The notes beneath the pieces were generated by a model. The model had not been told where the DNA came from. It did no database searches and worked only from the letters and a program-made list of their open reading frames with translations. Positions 21,801 through 28,646 of a stretch of 64,000 nt of DNA are shown one piece after another. Source of the stretch: Photobacterium swingsii (GTDB taxonomy: Bacteria > Pseudomonadota > Gammaproteobacteria > Enterobacterales > Vibrionaceae). The stretch is taken from contig NZ_AP024852.1 in NCBI RefSeq assembly GCF_024346715.1, positions 1,922,001 through 1,986,000 on the forward strand, written 5' to 3'. A program made the translations under genes and the position numbers. Positions within the stretch are counted from its first letter, which is position 1; each line of letters begins with the position of its first letter.

Positions 21801-24215
21801 TTTAGCGAGACGCCCAGAACTTCCGCTGCGACTCGTACCCGTAATTAAGTAACTTTTTAAGTACTCCGGATCATTTTGACTTACTAATAAATCACCGTAA
21901 TCTTGGCTTCCCTGACCTACAAAAATACCTAATGGCAATCCTTTCAATTGCGATGGTAACCAACCTGCTTGTTCAAAAAGATGCCAACTTGATTCCATTA
22001 ACCAGCGCTGTTGTGGATCTAGCAAACAAGCTTCTCGAGACGAAATTGAAAAGAAATTAGCATCGAACTTATCAATATTCTCGATCGTGCCTACAGGTAA
22101 ATTGAAGTTGCGTAACCCATCATTTATCGGCGCTAGTGCTGACTCACCTTTAACAAGCCAATCTGCGTAATCACACCAACTTGCTCTCTGCTGCTTTGGC
22201 AAACGACTGCTAATCGCAATAATCGCAACATCAGTAGAACGTGATTTAACCTCTTCTCTTGGTGATTCTTTAGGTAGATTCTGTTGCTGTTGTTTAACAA
22301 ATTGGCTAAAAGCGGCAAGATTTGGATAAGCAAATAACTGAATTGGTGAAATAGAAAAGCCAAGTTGACTTGAAATTTGTGCGCACCACTGTGTCGCAAG
22401 TAAGCTTGTCAGCCCTAAATCGGTGAACCCTTGCTTATCATCAACATTTTCAATGCCGATAAGCGCTTTAAGAGAACGACGTAAGTAATCTGAAATATCT
22501 GTAATAAACTCAGGGGATACTGATTGTAACGAAATATATAATGGTTTTAATTTTCGAGTTTGAAGCTCTGACAGCATAAAACTACGACGAATTTTACCGC
22601 TAGATGTCTTTTTCAAGCTCCCTTTAACGACTAATGCTACTTGACTAACTGGTAGTTGATGGTGCTTAGCTATGAGTGACTTAATCGTATTTGTGATTTT
22701 TCTTAATTGCTCTTTTTCGGTATGACGATGTACTTCACACAAGCCATATATTTGACCCGATTCAATATCTTGAACGAAACAAGCACCACCTACCTCTACT
22801 TCACTACACTCTTTCTCAATCGTAGCCTCTAAGTCATTAGGCATATGGTTTTCACCAGAAACGATAATGACATCTTTGCTGCGACCACAAATATATAGCT
22901 CGCCATCCCACTTGAAAGCGAGATCTCCGGTGCGCAGATATTCACCACTCTCATTGCTCGAATGAATACATGCTTTAAACGTTTCTTGCGTTAGCGAAGC
23001 TTTATTCCAATAACCTCTCGCAACACTATTACCATGAACCCAAACTTCACCAATCTGACCCGATTCACAAACAATACCTGTATGGGGGTCAACAATCTCA
23101 ACTTGCCAAGAATTGAACTGGCTGCCACTACTCACCAATTCACGCCCTGAAACCGACTCAACAGCATATCCTTCCGCAAGGCGATTAATGTCGAAGGTTT
23201 TCATCACCATCGAAGTATTGGCTGGTTTATGACTCACAATAAGAGTGGCTTCTGCCATACCGTATGCTGGTAAAAACATGGATGAATCGAACCCTGATGA
23301 TTCGAACTTGCGAGAGAAACTTCGGATGGTTGTTGGGCGAATAGGCTCAGCAGCATTCATCGCAACTTTCAAAGATGAAAGGTTCAGCTCTTTTACTTCA
23401 AGAGCTGAAATAGAATCTACGCAAAGTTTATACGCAAAGTCAGGTGCCGCTGTGATTGTTGCTTGATATTGCTCTATTATTTTCAACCACTTTATTGGCT
23501 CAGCAGAAAACTGACTTGGGCGAATAAAGCTACAGCTCCCCCCACATAACAAGGGAAACATCAGACCATAGAACAGACCTAAATCATGATAAAACGGTAA
23601 CCAATTTGCTGTATGAATACGCTTTAGTTGCGGATCAATACGAAGCATAACTTCAAGTTGATGGTAAATATTTTTATCGTAGTTACAAACAGCCTTTGGG
23701 CTTCCCGTTGAACCCGATGAATATTGCAACATAACGGGCCCAAGCGGCGGACAAAGATCATCCCACTCAAGCAAATTATGATCATTTGACAATTTATCAA
23801 GATAAACAACCTCTCGATTGTTACCCCAACCGTATTTTTCTATCTCTCCCTTAGTCGAAGATAAAGAAAGAATTAAACTTGGCTCACAGTCAACCAAAAT
23901 ATGATCTAGGTTGGATTTAACCCGCTGAAGGCGTTTAACACCAGGTAAATTAACTGGCACAGCCGTAATACCCGTCATCAAACACGCCAAATAACCAAAA
24001 ATAAAATTTGTGTCACCTGGTAATAGTAATAAAGCTCGTTCACTATTTAGGTGTTTAATTTTCTGAGCAATTTTACTAACTTCACAATAAAGATCTTGGT
24101 AGCTATAACTCTGATGACTCTCACCAGTACAATCATTCAGTGCAATCTCTGATGCATTATTTTCAAAATGATGTAGCAATCTTTGCTGCACCCAACCAGC
24201 TACAATTCCTTGCAT
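12858..24215 (-). CDS. Hybrid FAAL-PKS-NRPS megasynthase
   Basis: The 3785-aa protein reads, in order: fatty-acyl-AMP ligase (1-570; QYSSGSTGSPK near 165); ACP (serine in LGLTSL near 602); ketosynthase (660-1080; Cys in DTACSSS near 820, His in HGTGTALGDP near 955 and GHLESAAG near 992); a linker ending LPLYPFKREKYW near 1195 with no acyltransferase; an aryl-carrier-like domain (LGLDSL near 1257); Cy1 (DMVVAD near 1457); A1 (YTSGSTG near 1924) with an inserted methyltransferase-like domain whose SAM motif is degenerate (VVELNGRTGLL near 2415); PCP (LGGDSL near 2684); Cy2 (DNVILD near 2876); A2 (FTSGSTG near 3342); PCP (LGGDSF near 3731). Both A domains carry D-L-(F/Y)-N, as in cysteine activation. 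The inserted domain resembles the epimerase of PchE/HMWP2. Predicted role: load a fatty acid, extend it with one C2 unit, and add two cyclized cysteines. ATG 24215 follows TAGGAAATTAAA. Confidence 0.9.
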   Translation of the reverse strand: MQGIVAGWVQQRLLHHFENNASEIALNDCTGESHQSYSYQDLYCEVSKIAQKIKHLNSERALLLLPGDTNFIFGYLACLMTGITAVPVNLPGVKRLQRVKSNLDHILVDCEPSLILSLSSTKGEIEKYGWGNNREVVYLDKLSNDHNLLEWDDLCPPLGPVMLQYSSGSTGSPKAVCNYDKNIYHQLEVMLRIDPQLKRIHTANWLPFYHDLGLFYGLMFPLLCGGSCSFIRPSQFSAEPIKWLKIIEQYQATITAAPDFAYKLCVDSISALEVKELNLSSLKVAMNAAEPIRPTTIRSFSRKFESSGFDSSMFLPAYGMAEATLIVSHKPANTSMVMKTFDINRLAEGYAVESVSGRELVSSGSQFNSWQVEIVDPHTGIVCESGQIGEVWVHGNSVARGYWNKASLTQETFKACIHSSNESGEYLRTGDLAFKWDGELYICGRSKDVIIVSGENHMPNDLEATIEKECSEVEVGGACFVQDIESGQIYGLCEVHRHTEKEQLRKITNTIKSLIAKHHQLPVSQVALVVKGSLKKTSSGKIRRSFMLSELQTRKLKPLYISLQSVSPEFITDISDYLRRSLKALIGIENVDDKQGFTDLGLTSLLATQWCAQISSQLGFSISPIQLFAYPNLAAFSQFVKQQQQNLPKESPREEVKSRSTDVAIIAISSRLPKQQRASWCDYADWLVKGESALAPINDGLRNFNLPVGTIENIDKFDANFFSISSREACLLDPQQRWLMESSWHLFEQAGWLPSQLKGLPLGIFVGQGSQDYGDLLVSQNDPEYLKSYLITGTSRSGSSGRLAKYYGTSGPAITLDTACSSSLVAIDMAVQHIQSKRCESAIAGGVNLLLSSQIEQALQKAGMLSPKGRCATFSDDADGYARAEGLGLLLLKDYDAAMRDGDPILAVIEATGVAQDGESSSLTAPNPVAQQKLLKEVLERSGRAEADIDAIEMHGTGTALGDPIELSAIDGVYQTRSQPLHLTAGKAQFGHLESAAGVAGVIRAIAQMRAQTVFPHPTFKSFNIELSPWVDRYIFNRGARPAQLGRMGVSSFSFTGTLAHLIIRHHQSVMDASEQTLPHVGYLPLTASHIDSLSQLANAWIQTIQSHRRNAVELLHAWRGKREHHLPIRQCVQFTDIEDLLCKLAQIAEGHFLATSALPPELELWCNGADCDWSQFSEKVAYPTEILLALPLYPFKREKYWIEQQGTDTKSNIEEASLPTKVITDHQTFLTEWLSDVLFIEPGDIGLDDDLINLGLDSLQMMDLVDEAKKHGVIFELARMYEAPTLAAWAALWQSSVSCNQVAEKHLDAKKVQDTETVLTQPFALTSVQQAYWQGRKSAQILGGVACQVYLELDSEWINSDKLRVALERLYIRHSMLRMRMNSDGLGYITAHTSAQIHEYDWRTLDRELATSKQAELRRNLEAQILDLENESGLAINLSHSPLGSRLHFNIDMVVADALSIQILLDDLAQFYLDENCEQLAQPTLHFPQYLSAIREQAQLEADRQYWLEQLPDLPSAPQLPLAKRPEEIKQPVFVHREWCLVADKWRALQQVCRQHRITPSMMLASCYAETLRGWSDNKDFCLNLTIFNRRHAALDVSDVVADFTTLMLLACRDGEASNILDNASALNRQFMANLDHSDFDAIRLLRELSKQKGSQVAMPIVFTSNLGNDFLGDSCLGEMNYVVSQTPQVWIDCQVMERKGELIISWDTVDDLFPANMVDQMFASMGRLITEISLRPDMLKQTVPAFLTEEELKDRTSQNSSEVISYTPRTLHQRFFDLAEAQPDAIAVIEDKASMSYRQLSDNAGELAYRLQQQGVFAGDRVAILLPKGASQVVAVLAIHLLGASYVPLDIEQPVARLNQIIEQAAIKIVVINQDAVEAIANQEVMAGWSLLDIDERGQEHIIATQIAPVLPHNVAYIIYTSGSTGIPKGVITTHQAAANTIDDINQRYQLASDCRTFALSALNFDLSVFDIFGPLSVGGCVVVPQQSERKEAKAWISLIHEYQITVWNSVPALFEMLLIAAENDTRQLPSSMTNVLLSGDWVGLDLQPRLNALNPSIQLTALGGATEAAIWSNAFDVNYVEADWTSIPYGYSLSNQSYRVMDALGRDCPDWVIGELWIGGKGVAEGYFADPERKAAQFIYHDGQQYYRTGDMGRFWSNGIVEFIGRRDNQVKLNGFRIELGDVEHAAEQFSGVQKAIALLLDKPQKHIQLFVSRQQGEVSALQTEYEADMMLLDTKISQPTPQETVDHTAIEQAMATHVMRLVLDKMMIANNVKPDASLTLDEWLCSLHITPRFQAVFESWLHALVETKQWSAEQGHWRQEQEVVSPMAAYQETVANMPAHASILSALENRVDWYVGLMQGEVSELTLIDDPVLTPEALALIHPDFSATEQYIVETIVLLSKQLGRAVNVVELNGRTGLLASQILNQCDASQISYCVVEQAKSVLDQATFRLAGYGEHAFTCALSDVESHHADLVISNNALHRFNDVNEGINLMSSLIAPSGHFVAIETQALSPLALLTVTLMQPEALMRSVDQSPYQDCRRGESSPLLDAQQWQTSLQSSSLSLNVLPAVNKANLLVMTGRQAETLAVSDSSQLADWLALQLPNYMLPQHIVVCSSMPLTNNGKIDRAQLRLSAANVSMVTREDKQDCVTDNEKCVAEVWAQVLGVTPSRADNFFLLGGDSLHATRITAALGEVGFNSVKLSDVFSRPVLSDFARHLEFDAGEISSQIALVHNENERYEPFALTDVQQAYIMGRNEGFVMGGVGTHFYSEFEADGFDVTRLEQALMCLIERHDTLRIVFDDKGQQACIPSALYCPLDIVSCTEEQWEEVVTHQREVLSHRVLNPQVWPLFHLTFIESDCGKKRLCIGLDNVILDGLSMRIFFAELGILYRDLEADLPELGITFRDYQQQVYLQEEHEPQTLAKNYWLSRLPSLPEAPRLPLRMEPNQLEKPRFVRRQSCLSKELWSRLTEKARECAITPSCLLLNCYAQVLAKWSESSSHCINVTLFDRKPVHDNIQHIMGDFTSLLLLETNQIAGESWLQSAERLQQQLWQDLEYADVSAVWVMRELAKLKEVTDLSMPVVFTSALGADTSLDESSELGITRSVWGVSQTPQVWIDHQVFEQDGELHFNWDVVEALFPDGVIDAMFNAYCQLLEQLADCDWLQPSPIALPASQREVRTLVNNTQDVVPLRAMHISVYEKMQATPEATAIVANGQSYKYRDLHTKVSQAAYQLQKHGIAKGDCVGVMLPRSIEQIASVLAIQWIGAAYVPLATDWPQTRVESVLAQACIKFVICDRNELFENSGQGINVESLQASEEALVEPFQSALDELAYVIFTSGSTGTPKGVAITHGAAMNTIEAINRQHNVTADDSVLALSALYFDLSVYDIFGLLSVGGKLVLINDEQTRDVSVWLELVQQHQITLWNTVPALLEMLLMGNESQAERQLLTSLRCVMLSGDWINLELPERLRRNSCLAKFVAMGGATEAAIWSNYCVVQQVEKQWCSIPYGKPLPNQSFRVASDIGDDCPDWVAGELWIGGDGVAQGYIGNEELTQQQFCEYQSQRWYRTGDMGRYWPDGTIEFLGRRDHQVKVAGLRIELGEIVKALKSCAEVKDAIVLIEHHDFRPKIHAYLLSNMAVELSIIQQQLLNYLPSYSMPDGYAVLQEWPLTANGKVDRNVLKTLELSISNESEFVAPSTDEEIVLTQAMQQVLGINTPISASDNFFALGGDSFVAIQLASILQQQHGITLPLHAVFNLQTISCIALALETSEKESNEVDFEEGTL

Positions 24216-24246
24216 TTTAATTTCCTATACTAGCGAGTAATGGTTT

Positions 24247-24284
24247 CCCCCCTCAATATTTGAAGGGGGATATTTATTGAGGGG
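24247..24284 (-). promoter_or_regulatory. Alternative hairpins between receptor and megasynthase genes
   Basis: The 69-bp gap contains CCCCTCAATA (24249-24258), TTGAAGGGGG (24260-24269) and TATTGAGGGG (24275-24284). The first segment can pair perfectly over 10 bp with the third, or with the second over 9 bp with one bulge. No T-run follows, so this is more likely an RNA-stability or processing element than a terminator. Confidence 0.5.
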
Positions 24285-26363
24285 TTACCACTTAAGGTTG
24301 ACTGTGGCACCAAATGTCATTGGATCACCTGAACGGCCATACCATTTTTTATTTGCTCCATCCCCCATAGGGAAGGCACGAGTAAGGTATTCTTCATCAA
24401 GTGCGTTTTTCGCCCATAAGATAAGATCTAGGTTATCACTAGTATAACCGCCTCTTAAATTAAGAATTCCATAAGCATCTTGCTTGGTGGTATTGGCATT
24501 ATCGAAGTAAAAATCACCAGTGACATTATAATCTGCATACACGAAGTAATTTTCTAAGAAGTTATAATCCATACCTAAACTATAGGTATATTTAGGCGCA
24601 TTAGCAGGGCGATTACCGTTGTAATCATTTTGCCCAATAACATTTCCGCTGTTGTCATATACCTTACTAATGAAGTCATTAAAACTTGCATCATTATAGC
24701 CACCGTTGGCCCATGCAGTTAAGCCAGGCTGAATTAGCCAAGATAGTTCAAATTCAATACCTTTACTAACTGTACTACCTGCATTTTGAGTAAATGACTT
24801 AGGATATAATTGTTGTTCGACTTGTTGATCTTTCCAATCAATCAAGAATACGGAAGAATTAAAGCGGACGCGGTTATCAAACCATTCACTCTTCATACCA
24901 AGTTCATAGTTCATTGTGTACTCAGGCTCGAACTTAGGTGAAAGATTTGGCGGTGTTAGCATATTAAAACCACCGCTTTTATAACCACGAGATATACTTG
25001 CGTACATCATCACATCATTAGTCGCGTAATAATTCAAACCAACTTTAGGCAGCCACTCATTGAAATTAGCTTCATCTGAACCCTCTGAATTCGGGAAGCC
25101 CATATTCCATTTGTCATCATAATTGAATTTAACTTTTTGATAATCAAAACGTAAACCAGCAATAGCTTCCCATTTTTCAGCAAATTGATAATTGATATTA
25201 CCAAACACAGCGTAGTTACTTACTTTTGACTCCGTTTTGGTTGTGTTGAACATCCCAAAGGCTTTCATCTTCATATCGATGTTATTTTTTGCTGTTTCAT
25301 CAAAGAAGTACAGCCCTCCAACCCAACGAATCGAATCATCCTGATTAGAGCTCAGTCTTAGCTCTTGCGTAACGCGAGAAAAGTTGGAATCAATAAAGAG
25401 TTCTTGAGCATCTGCCGGAGTAAAGTCAAGGTCTTGATTATCAACTTTATCCTCTTTGGTATATACCGTAATAGAAGTTACGTCGAAGTTATCTGCAGCA
25501 TAGGTTGCACGAATAGAGCTAGTATAAATATCAGCTTTTGCTTCCCCTTCAAAGTTAGAATAAACCTTATGACTATCTTTCTCAATTTGCTCTAACGAAG
25601 CAAATGACATATTCCCATTGCGACGATTTTGCGCATCTACAGTCGCAATAACATCCCAAGGTTGATCTAAAGGCATCCAGCGAATTTTAACTCGCCCATT
25701 AAAGTCCTTAACCTTATTAACGTCATCTTTATTGTCATAGGCTCGAGTGAAGTAACCATCATTCTTTGAATATTGAAGTGCTGTTCGATACGCCCATTCA
25801 TCACTTTTTCCAATAGCGCCACCAGAAATAATATTACTTTTTAACTGATTATATTTGCCGTAAGTTAAGCCAACACTACCTTCTGTAAATAAATCAGGAT
25901 CTTTTGTATGAATACTTATCACACCCGATGAAGCATTTCTTCCATATAATGTTCCTTGCGGTCCTCGCAATACTTCAATACGCTCGATATCTAATAACTC
26001 AGTATCAAATGTTTGATACATTGCACCATCAATCAAGAATAAAACGGACTGAGAACCTTCCATTGTTGGCGTAATTCCTCGCATAGAAAGGAAGCTTGCA
26101 TCAGAAGGGTTACCCGCTTTAATCATGGATACGTTAGGTGTTCTTTTCACAACATCGAAAGTATTTTCTATACCCGCTCTTTCAATATCGTAATCCGATA
26201 ACACTGAAACACTGAGAGGCGTTTTTTGTGATTCAGCTGTTATTTTTTCAGCTGTTATTACAATTGTTTCTAACTGTTTATTGCCATTTTCAGCTGAAAT
26301 AGCAATAGTGGGGCTTAAAGATAAACAAACTGCTAAAGCTAATTTTGTGTAGTTGAAATTCAT
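24285..26363 (-). CDS. TonB-dependent outer-membrane metallophore receptor (FyuA/FptA-like)
   Basis: This 692-aa protein imports the metal-metallophore complex through the outer membrane with TonB-ExbB-ExbD energy. ATG at 26363 gives a clear signal peptide (FNYTKLALAVCLSLSPTIAISA), preceded by AAGGAATAGATG; the longer frame from further upstream would spoil it. A TonB box-like ETIVITAEK follows the signal. The plug has the motifs RTPNVSMIK, LFLIDG and RIEVLRGPQGTLYGRNASSGVISI, and the barrel ends in the usual C-terminal aromatic residue (NLKW). It is first in the minus-strand series and lies directly behind a promoter and a Fur-like box, so iron repression is expected. It stands before, not after, the synthase genes. 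Confidence 0.9.
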   Translation of the reverse strand: MNFNYTKLALAVCLSLSPTIAISAENGNKQLETIVITAEKITAESQKTPLSVSVLSDYDIERAGIENTFDVVKRTPNVSMIKAGNPSDASFLSMRGITPTMEGSQSVLFLIDGAMYQTFDTELLDIERIEVLRGPQGTLYGRNASSGVISIHTKDPDLFTEGSVGLTYGKYNQLKSNIISGGAIGKSDEWAYRTALQYSKNDGYFTRAYDNKDDVNKVKDFNGRVKIRWMPLDQPWDVIATVDAQNRRNGNMSFASLEQIEKDSHKVYSNFEGEAKADIYTSSIRATYAADNFDVTSITVYTKEDKVDNQDLDFTPADAQELFIDSNFSRVTQELRLSSNQDDSIRWVGGLYFFDETAKNNIDMKMKAFGMFNTTKTESKVSNYAVFGNINYQFAEKWEAIAGLRFDYQKVKFNYDDKWNMGFPNSEGSDEANFNEWLPKVGLNYYATNDVMMYASISRGYKSGGFNMLTPPNLSPKFEPEYTMNYELGMKSEWFDNRVRFNSSVFLIDWKDQQVEQQLYPKSFTQNAGSTVSKGIEFELSWLIQPGLTAWANGGYNDASFNDFISKVYDNSGNVIGQNDYNGNRPANAPKYTYSLGMDYNFLENYFVYADYNVTGDFYFDNANTTKQDAYGILNLRGGYTSDNLDLILWAKNALDEEYLTRAFPMGDGANKKWYGRSGDPMTFGATVNLKW

Positions 26364-26473
26364 GCATCTATTCCTTATAAAACACAAATTACGAATAAAA
26401 AATGCCACCACCAGCTGTACTTAAATACAACTGGAGTTACTTATGATTATTTCGGTAAAGCATTTCGATATGA

Positions 26474-26502
26474 ATATTAAATCGATGGAACATGAAAATC
26501 AA
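26474..26502 (-). promoter_or_regulatory. Sigma-70 promoter of receptor/metallophore operon
   Basis: On the minus strand, -35 TTGATT (26497-26502) and -10 TAATAT (26474-26479) are separated by exactly 17 bp. This lies about 110 bp before the receptor ATG and is the best promoter match in the gap. Confidence 0.6.
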
Positions 26503-26506
26503 TGTA

Positions 26507-26525
26507 AATGATAAGCAATCTCATT
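26507..26525. promoter_or_regulatory. Fur-box-like operator
   Basis: AATGATAAGCAATCTCATT has the AATGA...TCATT dyad of vibrio Fur sites, and the overlapping stretch 26504-26522 matches the E. coli consensus (GATAATGATAATCATTATC) at 14 of 19 positions by eye. It sits just upstream of the -35 element of the receptor promoter. Confidence 0.6.
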
Positions 26526-26529
26526 ACAT

Positions 26530-26632
26530 AGCCATCACATCAACAAGATCCTCCTCTCAAAAACAGAATAAAAGCAGAAAAGCACTATCAAACCAGCAAT
26601 CTTATTTTCCAATAAGATTGCGTTTTTATTTA
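26530..26632 (+). ncRNA. Candidate small RNA ending in intrinsic terminator
   Basis: On the plus strand a perfect 11-bp stem (GCAATCTTATT/AATAAGATTGC, 26596-26621) with a TTCC loop is followed by GTTTTTATTT. No plus-strand gene lies upstream that would need this terminator. The roughly 70 nt before the stem are unstructured and contain CCTCCTCTC (26550-26558), complementary to a Shine-Dalgarno sequence. The Fur-like box lies just before it. I saw no convincing plus-strand promoter, and there is no clear likeness to the RyhB core. Confidence 0.35.
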
Positions 26633-26954
26633 TAAATTTAGCTATTTATATTTATGTAAATAATCACAATTTATAAATCACGCATGAATTATGAAAGCGA
26701 CGCATAATTCTAAAATTAATTTAATAAGGTTAACGTTTCATCTTAAGCTACTCAAAAAATAGAAACACTAGATCAACCCAAATACATATTAATGAAATAG
26801 AGTCACAAACAATCAGATCCCCCTCTTCCCAAACGAAGTGTGTTTTTCATTTTATAAATAACTTACACAATGACAACGAAACTTCCTATGTATGCCGCAT
26901 TCAAAGCGAATGACTATCAACCTCGAAGGATAAGGTCACTAAAAACCAAAACGT
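26633..26954. other. A+T-rich non-coding stretch
   Basis: There is no open frame with a ribosome-binding site here. The stretch is A+T-rich and lies between the candidate small RNA and the terminator of the FAD-oxidoreductase gene. It may mark the edge of the accessory metallophore locus. I see no repeats or integrase sites in it. Confidence 0.4.
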
Positions 26955-26984
26955 AAAAAAGCCGCTAAAATTAGCGGCTTTTTT
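26955..26984. terminator. Bidirectional intrinsic terminator
   Basis: The stem GCCGCTAA/TTAGCGGC has a 2-nt loop and is flanked by A6 and T6, so it works on both strands. On the minus strand it ends the FAD-dependent oxidoreductase gene. Confidence 0.85.
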
Positions 26985-27020
26985 AATGTTACAGCGATAC
27001 TCGCCTTGCGAGGTACGACG

Positions 27021-28646
27021 TTAGCTGTGTTTTTTTAGCATATCAAGCGCAACCGCTTCAGCGATTTTGATGCCATCAATACCTGCAGACAAAATACCGC
27101 CTGCATAACCTGCACCTTCACCACCAGGGTATAAGCCTTGTGTGTTAATACTTTGGAAATCAGCACCACGTTTAATTTGGACAGGTGATGATGTACGAGT
27201 TTCAACACCCGTTAGCATTGCATCTTTACTATCAAAGCCGCGAATCTTCTTAGCAAATGCAGGAAGTGCTTCACGAATTGCATCGATAGCAAAATCAGGT
27301 AATGCATCACTTAGGTCTGTCATTTTAACATTCGGCTTGTAAGATGGCTCAACCGCTTCAAAAGGCTTGCCTTTACCAGCAGCTAAGAAATCACCAACCA
27401 TTTGTGCAGGCGCATCGTAGTTGCTTCCACCCATGACATAAGCATTGCGCTCTAGCTTACGCTGAAGCTCTACACCTTGTAGCGGATCGTTATTGAAATC
27501 TTCAGGAGAAATACCAACTACAATCGCACTGTTCGCATTACGTTCGCTACGAGAGTATTGGCTCATACCATTGGTTACAACCGCATGCTCTTCCGACGTT
27601 GCAGCAACCACAACACCACCTGGGCACATACAGAAGCTATATACAGAGCGACCGTTTTTGCAGTGATGCACAAGTTTGTAATCTGCAGCACCTAAAATTG
27701 GGTGGCCCGCATTTTTACCAAAACGCGCTTGGTCAATCATCTCTTGTTTGTGTTCAACTCGGAAACCAATAGAGAAAGACTGTGCTTCCAGATGTACACC
27801 TTTATCATGCAGCATTTGGAAAGTATCACGCGCACTATGGCCAATTGCAGCAACAACATGTTTACTGTTAATCACTTCGCCACCGTTAAGCGTTACACCT
27901 ACAACCTGACGCTCGCCATTTACTTCTTCGATATTGATCTCTTCAACACGTGTTTCGAAACGAATCTCGCCGCCAAGTTCAATGATCTTAGAGCGAATTT
28001 TCTCAACCATGGTTACTAATTTGTAAGTACCAATGTGCGGTTTACTAACGTAAATAATTTCAGAAGGCGCACCTGCAAGAACAAACTCTTGTTTAACTTT
28101 AAGACCAAGGAAACCTGGATCTTTTACTTGGCTATAGAGCTTGCCGTCAGAAAACGTACCTGCACCACCTTCACCAAATTGAACATTCGATTCAGTATTT
28201 AATTTGCTAGTACGCCAAAAACGGAATGTATCTTTAGCACGTTCATGTACTGATTTACCGCGTTCTAACAGAATTGGTTTAAAGCCCATTTGAGCTAGAA
28301 TTAACGCTACAAATATGCCACAAGGGCCCATGCCGATCACGACAGGGCGCTCTGTTAAATCACTCGGCGCACTAGCAACATATTTGTATTCAGTGTCTGG
28401 TGATTGGCGCACGTTTGGATCGTTATCAAAATTTGCTAGCAGTGACTCTTCATCAACATTTTTTAGCGTAATATCTAAAGTGTAAATTAAGAAGATTTGG
28501 CTTTTCTTGCGTGCGTCATAACCACGTCTAAATACATGAATATCAACCAGTTGCTGTTCAGATATTGACAGTGCTTTTAAAACATAATCTTGTAATGCGT
28601 TTTCACCGTGATCCAGCGGTAATTTCACTTGGTTGAGACGTATCAT
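27021..28646 (-). CDS. FAD-dependent dehydrogenase, uncharacterised COG2509 family
   Basis: This 541-aa cytosolic flavoprotein belongs to a widespread family without an assigned reaction. The N-terminal 100 residues (IRLNQVKLPLDHGE...FRRGYDARKK) are the family's characteristic small domain. The FAD/NAD(P)-binding motif PVVIGMGPCGIFVALILAQMG starts near residue 101. NVQFGEGGAGTFSDGKL and a C-terminal FAD-contacting GGEGAGYAGGI are also visible. ATG at 28646 follows CAGGTAAATT. It stands alone, with its own terminator, and does not look related to the metallophore genes. Confidence 0.85.
   Translation of the reverse strand: MIRLNQVKLPLDHGENALQDYVLKALSISEQQLVDIHVFRRGYDARKKSQIFLIYTLDITLKNVDEESLLANFDNDPNVRQSPDTEYKYVASAPSDLTERPVVIGMGPCGIFVALILAQMGFKPILLERGKSVHERAKDTFRFWRTSKLNTESNVQFGEGGAGTFSDGKLYSQVKDPGFLGLKVKQEFVLAGAPSEIIYVSKPHIGTYKLVTMVEKIRSKIIELGGEIRFETRVEEINIEEVNGERQVVGVTLNGGEVINSKHVVAAIGHSARDTFQMLHDKGVHLEAQSFSIGFRVEHKQEMIDQARFGKNAGHPILGAADYKLVHHCKNGRSVYSFCMCPGGVVVAATSEEHAVVTNGMSQYSRSERNANSAIVVGISPEDFNNDPLQGVELQRKLERNAYVMGGSNYDAPAQMVGDFLAAGKGKPFEAVEPSYKPNVKMTDLSDALPDFAIDAIREALPAFAKKIRGFDSKDAMLTGVETRTSSPVQIKRGADFQSINTQGLYPGGEGAGYAGGILSAGIDGIKIAEAVALDMLKKHS

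Noticed and set aside
26530..26632. RyhB orthologue
   Set aside because: The conserved RyhB core (CACGACATTGCTCACATTG) is not present; kept only as an unnamed candidate RNA.
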